Assembly: GCA_017428155.1 (NCBI GenBank)
Contig: JAFRRJ010000022.1
Location: forward strand, 1-64,000
Reading direction: 5' to 3'
Length of the DNA stretch: 64,000 nucleotides
Source of the DNA: Clostridiales bacterium
Lineage (GTDB): Bacteria; Bacillota; Clostridia; Saccharofermentanales; Saccharofermentanaceae
In this document: in pieces, positions 58,377-64,000 of the stretch
Layout: the number at the start of each line of letters is the position of its first letter
Numbering within the stretch: the first letter of the stretch is position 1
Translations under genes and position numbers: made by a program
The notes under the pieces: generated by a model
What the model was told of the DNA's origin: nothing
Seen by the model: only the letters and a program-made list of their open reading frames with translations
Database searches by the model: none

Positions 58377-59051
58377 TCAGCTGAAGCTTACGGAACTTAT
58401 TATCTTATTAAGAGAATTAAGGAAATCCTCTCTTGTGTCTGCAGGCAGACATACGCCTACAACTATGATCGCTATGAGACAAAGGATCAGAGCGATGATG
58501 TAATAAGCAAGGATCGCCTTCTCAAAGTTCTTAACGTTGCGGTTGCGTCCTGCAACACAAAGGATAAGTGTTGCGATAACACCGATTACAGGAATGAAGC
58601 TCAAGAATGCAAGCCAGAAATACTTGGATGTGGATACAGGTCTGTACTGCGGAGGGCATGCATCGATCAAAGCCTGCTGTGCCTCTCTCTTCTGTCTCTT
58701 CTTCTCTGCCTTTGCAGCCGCCTTTTCCTGTGCTGCTCTGGCCTTCGCCTGTTCCTTCTCAAGAGCTGCCTGCCTCTTGGCGGCTTCCTTTGCAGCCTGT
58801 TCCTCAGCCTTCTTAGCAGCTTTTGCTGCTGCTTCTGCCTCCTTGGCTGCCTGCTTGGTTGCATCTGCGGAAGCTGCTGCTACGGCTGCTGTAGCTGCGG
58901 CTGCAGTCGCATCTTTTGTAGCTTCAGCTGCTTTAGCGGCTTTCTGCTCAACTTTCTCAGCAACGGCTGCTTCTTCCTTGACGGCTTCTTCCACCTTTTC
59001 AGAAGCTTCAGTGATCTCAGATTCAATCTTGTTTTCCAACTCGTCTGCCAT
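58377..59051 (-). CDS. Alanine-rich coiled-coil protein with C-terminal membrane helices
   Basis: 224 residues. Residues 1-about 125 are a nearly continuous Ala/Glu/Lys helix (heptad-like AAKAAEATKDATAAAATAAV...), basic toward the end (KAEKKRQKREAQQ). Then PPQYRPVSTSKYFWLAFLSFIPVIGVIATLILCVAGRNRN (helix near 147-167) and a second helix AILAYYIIALILCLIAIIVVGVCL (about 178-201), as in the small TM2/DUF4190-like families. The composition is far from its neighbours'. Function unknown; topology suggests a cytoplasmic stalk anchored by two helices. Terminator at 58326. Confidence 0.8.
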   Translation of the reverse strand: MADELENKIESEITEASEKVEEAVKEEAAVAEKVEQKAAKAAEATKDATAAAATAAVAAASADATKQAAKEAEAAAKAAKKAEEQAAKEAAKRQAALEKEQAKARAAQEKAAAKAEKKRQKREAQQALIDACPPQYRPVSTSKYFWLAFLSFIPVIGVIATLILCVAGRNRNVKNFEKAILAYYIIALILCLIAIIVVGVCLPADTREDFLNSLNKIISSVSFS

Positions 59052-59159
59052 AAGAGAGCCCCCTTCTAATCATGATATATACATTGTATCACAAGCATTA
59101 CCTGATAGCACCGAACCCATGACGGCTTAAGATGCCGTCCGGTACACTATCCCTTTGTG

Positions 59160-60797
59160 CTATCTTGTGTACCAGCGGTGCCTTATGCTGTAAGCTCTTA
59201 CGACTCTTATGATTCCGTCGGCAATCGCAAGGCTTCCAACGATCATCATGTAGACCATCAGCGTGTTTTCGGGCGCGAAAAGAATATAGATACCGCTTAA
59301 CGCCCACACGGCACACATAATGATCAGGAAAACATTGTATTTTCTGTTGGAGGTCTTTTTCGCGCGGGCCATACAGTTATATGAACAGGCGAAAAGAAGT
59401 GCGGCGAAGATACCGCTCGCCATAACAAAAAGCGCACCTTCCTTTACAAAAGTTATTACTGTCGTTGCAACGAGAGCAGATGACACCGTCGCATCGACAA
59501 GGTGCGGCTGGAAATTCCAGTTGTCCTTTTTAACTTTCCTGAAAGTCAGCGTTATCGATATAACCGTTGCTGCAAGGAGAAGAAGTCCTACGAAGATGAA
59601 CAGGAAGTTCTCAGGGATCAAAAAGATAACGAGCCCTGCCAGTATCATCGCAAGACCTTTTGCAAGATCTGATTTTCTGAACTGACGGAACAGTCCCGAC
59701 TTTGCGACCTTCTTGCCTTCACCGTCCAGGAACAGCTGGTCAGGAAGAGCCGCTGCGGCAAGCCTTAATCCTTCGTCATCGCCCAGAACAACACCGAGAA
59801 CACGCTCCCATCCTTTGGTGCCCTGCGCCGAAAACTGCTCGACTGTCTCGGTACCGTTCTCGCTCATTGCATCAAATAATGCATTGATAAATCTTTTGCG
59901 TTCTTCGATATCGACTGCGAACACCCAGTTGTTGAATCCGGTATTTATCCTTACTGCGAGCGGATCCAGACCGTCCTGAGCTATGAGAAGATCGCCGTGG
60001 TCAATTCCCCAGGAACAGAGCTCGTGCTGCTCGCCCAGAGGCTTATCGCTTTTCACGATATAGCAATCGTCTATCTCAGGCGCGAAAACATTACCCACCA
60101 CGGAAAACTGCGGGATTATCCTCGTGGTCTTCGGATTCGCTCTTTTTACCAGATCCGTCTTAAGGACCTCGGGACAGAATCCGGGGCCGTCGTTTGTATA
60201 GATGTGATCTATTCTGTCAAAAAGCTCATCAGGCAAAACGGCAGCTGCATAGATAGCGAGATTTCCGCCCTTAGAGTGCCCGCCCGTCATTACGGTATCA
60301 AAGGTCTCAAGGCTTTTGCGGAGATATGCTTCGGCAAGCTTTTGTGAAGAAGTGAGCATAAAGCTCATCATGAAATCTTCTTTCCACCCGGCTATTGTGC
60401 TGTCAGTCCCTCTGAAAGCGACAAAAGCCTGACCTTTGTCAGGCTCTTTAGAAAATGTCATCGCCGAGAACTGAATGGAATCTTCCTCATCGTAGACATC
60501 CGTAAATGAAGATATATAAAGATTCCCGAAGCGTTTGGAACTTGCGGCGGCTTTTACAAGAGCAGTAAATCTCTCACTGTCATCAGGTGCCATTTTGCGG
60601 ATTGAAATACCCTGATTTGCAAGACTTGCGACGCAGTCTTTAAGCGTCATCACGCCGCCTTCTTTATTGATCTCCGGAACATCTTTAAGATCGAGATAAG
60701 CCAACTGACTGAGCACGATGTTATCGACTCTCGAAAAGGGTCTGCCTTCAAAGCCGGTTCCGCCTACCCAGCGGACATAGTCAGTTATGTTATCCAT
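59160..60797 (-). CDS. DUF2974 (Mbeg1-like) lipase-fold protein with membrane tail
   Basis: 545 residues. N-terminal domain is an alpha/beta hydrolase: AFVAFRGTDSTIAGWKEDF and the elbow TGGHSKGGNLA with Ser in GHSKG (about residue 170), as in the Mbeg1/DUF2974 family. From about 400 come six membrane helices in pairs (GLAMILAGLVIFLIPENFLFIFVGLLLLA..., ALVATTVITFVKEGALFVMASGIFAALLFA, YNVFLIIMCAVWALSGIYILFAPENTLMVYMMIVGSLAIADG), a DUF308-like arrangement. A lipid or ester substrate at the membrane is plausible but unproven. Confidence 0.85.
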   Translation of the reverse strand: MDNITDYVRWVGGTGFEGRPFSRVDNIVLSQLAYLDLKDVPEINKEGGVMTLKDCVASLANQGISIRKMAPDDSERFTALVKAAASSKRFGNLYISSFTDVYDEEDSIQFSAMTFSKEPDKGQAFVAFRGTDSTIAGWKEDFMMSFMLTSSQKLAEAYLRKSLETFDTVMTGGHSKGGNLAIYAAAVLPDELFDRIDHIYTNDGPGFCPEVLKTDLVKRANPKTTRIIPQFSVVGNVFAPEIDDCYIVKSDKPLGEQHELCSWGIDHGDLLIAQDGLDPLAVRINTGFNNWVFAVDIEERKRFINALFDAMSENGTETVEQFSAQGTKGWERVLGVVLGDDEGLRLAAAALPDQLFLDGEGKKVAKSGLFRQFRKSDLAKGLAMILAGLVIFLIPENFLFIFVGLLLLAATVISITLTFRKVKKDNWNFQPHLVDATVSSALVATTVITFVKEGALFVMASGIFAALLFACSYNCMARAKKTSNRKYNVFLIIMCAVWALSGIYILFAPENTLMVYMMIVGSLAIADGIIRVVRAYSIRHRWYTR

Positions 60798-60815
60798 ATC
60801 AGAATGATCTGTTGA

Positions 60816-62219
60816 TTATCTGTTCGGTATCGAATAGTATACCGTTCCGTTCTCCAAACCTGCGCCGTTAGTCTTAAGGAGTCCCATTTCCTCAACCGTT
60901 ACAAGCTGGAAGCCGGAATTGATGAGAGCGGGAACTATCTCCTTGGTAGCATCTGCCGTGGACTGGTAGAGATCGTGCATAAGAACGATATCACCGTCCT
61001 GGACCTTTCCTATGATCTTATTGCATACAGCCGTCTTGTCTCTGCTCTTCCAGTCCTGGGAATCAACGCTCCACAAGATGATGGGGCAGTTGCAGCAAGC
61101 CTTGAGGTTATCGTCAAATCTTCCTTCCGGAGGTCTCAAATATAATGAGGGCTTGCCTGTTACTCTTATAAGTTCATCGTCAGTCTTCTTAAGTGCTTCA
61201 GTCTGGCCTGACTGATCGAGCGATGTAAGTCTGTTGTGTCCGTATGTGTGGTTAGCCTGCTGATAGCCAAGCTCGCCTTCACGTCTTGTAACATCCTCGT
61301 TCCAGGAGATCCTGTCACCTACAATGAAGAATGTGCACTTAGCACCGTATTCCTCAAATGTGTCAATGATCGAATCCGTATACATGGAAGGACCGTCATC
61401 GTAAGTTAAGGCGACCATCGGCTTGCTTCCGTCTATCTCTCTTACGACCTTACCGTTCTCATCGAAATAATAAAGGTGATTTCCGGCCATGGCTCTCTCA
61501 CTCTTGATAACCTGACCGCCGATAAAACCATACTTACCGTCTTGAAGCTCGACTATTCCGTCAACACCGGCACCGGTCGTCTCATCGAAGAAATAAGTGC
61601 CGTCACCGACATCTATCCAGCCGGTCCTCATAAGACCTGTCTCATCATCAAAATAGTACTGCTTGCCTTCAATGACAGTGAGACCCAGAGCAACGATACC
61701 TGTTGCAGGATCAGCATAATACTTGCCGTCCTCGTTATCGAACTCGCCCTTTGCCATATTGCCGTTGATCTTATCGAAATAGTACTTATTTCCGTTTATC
61801 TCATACCAGCCGTGAACCTGTCCTCCGCTGGATTCATCGAAATAGCATGTTCCGGTATCTGATTCAAACCAGCCTGTCTTCATCGCACCGGTCTCAGGAT
61901 CGTAGTATTTTGACACACCGTCAACAGTCTGGAAGCCGATCAGCATGACGCCTTCGCTGTCGAACAGATACTGTTTGCCGTCTATAACCGTCTCGCCGGT
62001 CGCCATGAACTTGGTCTCGGGATCAAAGTATCTTCTGTCATCGTTTATCTGAATAAAACCTGTATAAGGGTGACCGCTCTTATCGTAGTAGCTCGTACCC
62101 TGTTCTGTCTTGACCCAGCCTCTCTTTACTCCGAATATCTCATAGCATGCAAAACCGGCTGCTCCGATAAGCAGTGCGGCAACTACTATCAATGCCAATG
62201 GTTTCTTCTTTTTCTTCAT
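60816..62219 (-). CDS. Membrane-anchored polysaccharide deacetylase with cell-wall-binding repeats
   Basis: 467 residues from the ATG at 62219 (GAGGTGATAG upstream). N-terminal anchor KKKKKPLALIVVAALLIGAAGFACY. Residues about 35-245: ten or so repeats of the choline/glucan-binding type (GWVKTEQGTSYYDKSGHPYTGFIQINDD..., GTCYFDESSGG). C-terminal CE4 domain: MVALTYDDGPSMYT (catalytic Asp, metal Asp), NHTYGH (HxxxH metal site), RPPEGRFD, and DIVLMHDLYQST. It would deacetylate GlcNAc/MurNAc in the wall or an extracellular polymer. The YunG-like gene lies 98 bases upstream on the same strand. Confidence 0.92.
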   Translation of the reverse strand: MKKKKKPLALIVVAALLIGAAGFACYEIFGVKRGWVKTEQGTSYYDKSGHPYTGFIQINDDRRYFDPETKFMATGETVIDGKQYLFDSEGVMLIGFQTVDGVSKYYDPETGAMKTGWFESDTGTCYFDESSGGQVHGWYEINGNKYYFDKINGNMAKGEFDNEDGKYYADPATGIVALGLTVIEGKQYYFDDETGLMRTGWIDVGDGTYFFDETTGAGVDGIVELQDGKYGFIGGQVIKSERAMAGNHLYYFDENGKVVREIDGSKPMVALTYDDGPSMYTDSIIDTFEEYGAKCTFFIVGDRISWNEDVTRREGELGYQQANHTYGHNRLTSLDQSGQTEALKKTDDELIRVTGKPSLYLRPPEGRFDDNLKACCNCPIILWSVDSQDWKSRDKTAVCNKIIGKVQDGDIVLMHDLYQSTADATKEIVPALINSGFQLVTVEEMGLLKTNGAGLENGTVYYSIPNR

Positions 62220-62317
62220 TTCTATCACCTCAAAATCTATTCCGAAAAATCCCCAAATAAGTGTATCACAGGCACTTTATCCCTTGTGGAACAATTGTGT
62301 TACAGAATAAGTACAAA

Positions 62318-62764
62318 CTACATGCCCCTCGCTTCATTAAGCAGTTCCTTAAGAAGCAGGTATCTTTGGTATTTTTCCTCTTTTGCAAAATGAACATCCC
62401 GGCTCTGGGGATTGTTGTCATCGTATACAAGACCTGCCGCCTCATCACCGAACTGCGCGATCGTGAGGTCGTACTGCCTTCCCCCGATAACGTTATAGCA
62501 ATGGTAATTTCCGCCCGGTCTTAATATTCCGTATACCTCGCCTCCGAAAATATCCTGGACAAGAAAAGCCGTAATAGAGCACTGGCCCCACGTCCTGTTG
62601 TCCGTGCTCCATTCGTCTCTCATTCTCGGAGCGCAGGTCTCTGCTCTCCATATTCCGTCAGACAGGACGTTAAACAGATCCGCCAGCGATTCCAGTCTGT
62701 ACCCGCAGTTATCAAGCGGTCTGACAGTTTCTGCAGTCTCTTGTCCTAAAAAAACATATTCCAT
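62318..62764 (-). CDS. YunG-like protein
   Basis: 148 residues. Central motif WSTDNRTWGQCSITAFLVQDIFGGEVYGILRPGGNYHCYNVIGGRQYDLTIAQFG fits the YunG family (W-x3-N-x-GQC...GG...H-x-x-N-x-x-G-x-x-x-D-L-T), with Cys and His placed as in a cysteine-peptidase-like fold. YunG's own role is not established. No signal peptide or membrane segment. It may share a transcript with the deacetylase downstream. The ATG follows GGAGAAT-type bases. Confidence 0.72.
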   Translation of the reverse strand: MEYVFLGQETAETVRPLDNCGYRLESLADLFNVLSDGIWRAETCAPRMRDEWSTDNRTWGQCSITAFLVQDIFGGEVYGILRPGGNYHCYNVIGGRQYDLTIAQFGDEAAGLVYDDNNPQSRDVHFAKEEKYQRYLLLKELLNEARGM

Positions 62765-62845
62765 ATAATTCTCCGTTTTAACTGCCGTATGATACGCGCT
62801 TCATCAATAACTTGCAAATCATCTGCTCCTTATATCCTGCCGTGC

Positions 62846-63145
62846 ACCCACTAAATGCAGTTTTTCAGCACTTTAGTGGGTATGTCAGCCGCCTTTTAAC
62901 GGCGTTTATACCCACTGATTACCTGTTTTTCACATTTTAGTGGGTTCTTAGCCCGAAAATCACGCCAAAACATAGGCAATATTACCCACTAAACGGTTCT
63001 TTTTCGAGGTTTAGTGGGTTGGCTATCAGAGCCTGAATGTGTAAATGCCCACTAATTGCTCTCTTTTCGAGGTTTAGTGGGTAGGCTATTAGAGCCTGAA
63101 TGTGTAAATACCCACTAATTGCTCTCTTTTCGAGGTTTAGTGGGT
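62846..63145. repeat. Hairpin array C: five CCCACTAA/TTAGTGGG hairpins
   Basis: Hairpins at 62846-62881, 62910-62945, 62984-63019, 63048-63081 and 63110-63145. Arms are ACCCACTAAA/TTTAGTGGGT or slight variants (seven to eleven paired bases). The last three are part of a 63-base tandem unit (period 63 and 63) that also holds a small GGCT/AGCC hairpin and TGAATGTGTAAAT. First and second loops differ. Not a CRISPR; no ORF. Confidence 0.9.
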
Positions 63146-63186
63146 TGGCTATTAGTGTTTGCATCCCGAAAAGCTGAGCCGGAGGT

Positions 63187-63250
63187 TTTGCTACTTTTTG
63201 TGGGACTTTTTTGGAAAAAGTAGCAAATTGTTGAAAATTTTGCTACTTTT
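63187..63250. repeat. Hairpin with 13-base arms TTTGCTACTTTTT
   Basis: Perfect arms at 63187-63199 and 63215-63227 with a 15-base loop, followed by a third half TTTTGCTACTTTT at 63238-63250. Different arm sequence from array C directly beside it, same design of two arms plus an extra half. Confidence 0.85.
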
Positions 63251-63327
63251 GATTGGTTTTACCTATATTTGGCAGCAAAAATAAACGCACATTGTGACCA
63301 ATCAATTATCGACAGGGTCAGGCCCAA

Positions 63328-63353
63328 TAAAAAAGGCTGCCCGAAGGCAGCCT
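63328..63353 (-). terminator. Terminator of hpf
   Basis: Arms AGGCTGCC (63334-63341) and GGCAGCCT (63346-63353) with a CGAA loop; U-run on the minus strand from the A-run 63328-63334. Confidence 0.92.
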
Positions 63354-63378
63354 CTTGTGATCAGTTGTATTTGCGGTA

Positions 63379-63921
63379 TCAATATTCAGGTTCGAGCAAG
63401 CCGTAGCCGCCGTCAAATCTCTTGTAAACAACGCAGACAGAATTTGTATCACTGTCGAGGTATACGAAGAAGTCGTGACCTAACATCTCAAGCTGAAGGA
63501 TAGCATCCTCGGAAGTCATAGGTCTTAATGCGAACTGCTTACGCTTTGTAATCTTCTCTTCCCTCTCGTCGACGAAGTCGAAATCAGCACCGCCGTCATC
63601 CTCGAGATAATTAACGATTCCCGGGAAATCCTTCTTTCTCTTAAGGAACTTGGTCTTTTGTCTTCTGATCTGAGATTCGAGCTTGTCAACGGTTCTGTCA
63701 ACTGCTGTAAGGATATCCTCATCTACAGCCTCAGCCCTTAAGATCTTGCCGTCGAGCTTCATTGTGATCTCAACTACCATATCGGATCCTTCGGGTCTGA
63801 TCCGTACATTGACTGTGCCTTCGTCACCAAAATATTTGTCGAACTTTGACATCTTGGCAGCGATCTTGTCTTCGAGTCTTGTACCGATGCGAATTCCGTT
63901 ACCCTGTGTAGTGATCTTCAT
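63379..63921 (-). CDS. hpf: Ribosome hibernation promoting factor, long form
   Basis: 180 residues. N-terminal S30AE/YfiA domain (MKITTQGNGIRIGTRLEDKIAAKMSKFDKYF...VRIRPEGSDMVVEITMKL...LTAVDRTVDKLESQIRRQKTK), linker, and the C-terminal dimer domain (FALRPMTSEDAILQLEMLGHDFFVYLDSDTNSVCVVYKRFDGGYGLLEPE) of long HPF, which pairs ribosomes into 100S dimers in stationary phase. ATG preceded by GGGAGTG. Upstream (63922-64000) has TATAAT near 63980 as a possible -10; the window ends there. Confidence 0.96.
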   Translation of the reverse strand: MKITTQGNGIRIGTRLEDKIAAKMSKFDKYFGDEGTVNVRIRPEGSDMVVEITMKLDGKILRAEAVDEDILTAVDRTVDKLESQIRRQKTKFLKRKKDFPGIVNYLEDDGGADFDFVDEREEKITKRKQFALRPMTSEDAILQLEMLGHDFFVYLDSDTNSVCVVYKRFDGGYGLLEPEY

Positions 63922-64000
63922 AAAATCACTCCCTTCCGTTTTGAAGTTTCAAAAGGCTTTGACCTTTCCTTAATTATAAACGAAGTGGGGAGTGTTTTTA

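Noticed and set aside
58284..59130. Cys/Leu-rich and Ala/Ser-rich plus-strand frames
   Set aside because: Mirrors of the Ala/Lys/Glu-rich gene on the minus strand.

Overview
The window looks like a chromosomal segment of an anaerobic Gram-positive member of the Clostridia (Bacillota) with mid-range GC. The evidence is the gene content and order: mraZ-rsmH-ftsL-ftsI-murE-murF-ftsW-murG-ftsQ-ftsZ-nrdR, rimP-nusA-ylxR-ylxQ-infB-rbfA-nrnA-truB-ribF, long-form HPF, a Mn2+ riboswitch in front of mntP, and strong AGGAGG-type ribosome binding sites. No spore-specific gene is visible. I cannot name a genus from the sequence alone.

Layout. 1-11,990 is accessory: the tail of a transposase-like gene, a Mef-like MFS exporter with a leader-peptide attenuator, a small broken secreted protein, a nucleoside deaminase, a CHAP-protein/methyltransferase pair bracketed by 25-bp direct repeats, a seven-gene MerR-controlled operon of small redox proteins, an integrase remnant beside tRNA-Ser(CGA) with a partial tRNA copy, and the DJ-1/mntP operon with its riboswitch. 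11,991-14,301 (+) is an XRE-cupin regulator plus an acyl-CoA synthetase. 14,298-21,085 (-) holds hemW, a TOPRIM-like protein/ATPase pair that resembles OLD-type defence modules, and a four-gene ABC exporter operon (lipoprotein, ATPase, two FtsX-like permeases). 21,262-25,662 (-) is a housekeeping block (coaD, rsmD, recG, nth). 25,669-41,588 (-) is a two-component system followed, going upstream, by nrdR, ftsZ and the division/cell wall cluster back to mraZ. mraY and murD are missing from their usual place between murF and ftsW. 42,401-46,723 (-) has a GH32-fructokinase fusion, rodA and lgt. 46,831-55,377 (-) is the translation/transcription-factor operon, with a terminator in its leader. 55,599-56,542 (+) has a small P-loop protein and mscL. 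57,107-63,921 (-) has regulators, membrane proteins, a polysaccharide deacetylase, a YunG-like protein and hpf.

How genes work together. The dcw genes make and polymerise peptidoglycan precursors at the septum. RodA, Lgt and the deacetylase add envelope functions. The MerR operon looks like an inducible response to a reactive or quinone-like compound. The rimP-infB operon is probably controlled by NusA through its leader terminator.

Most unusual signals: (1) a 20-residue leader peptide with competing hairpins before the MFS exporter; (2) the ATPase/TOPRIM-like pair translationally coupled to hemW; (3) arrays of hairpins in three intergenic spacers that share architecture but not sequence; (4) the invertase-fructokinase fusion; (5) a TAACAATGTTA palindrome at three regulatory positions.
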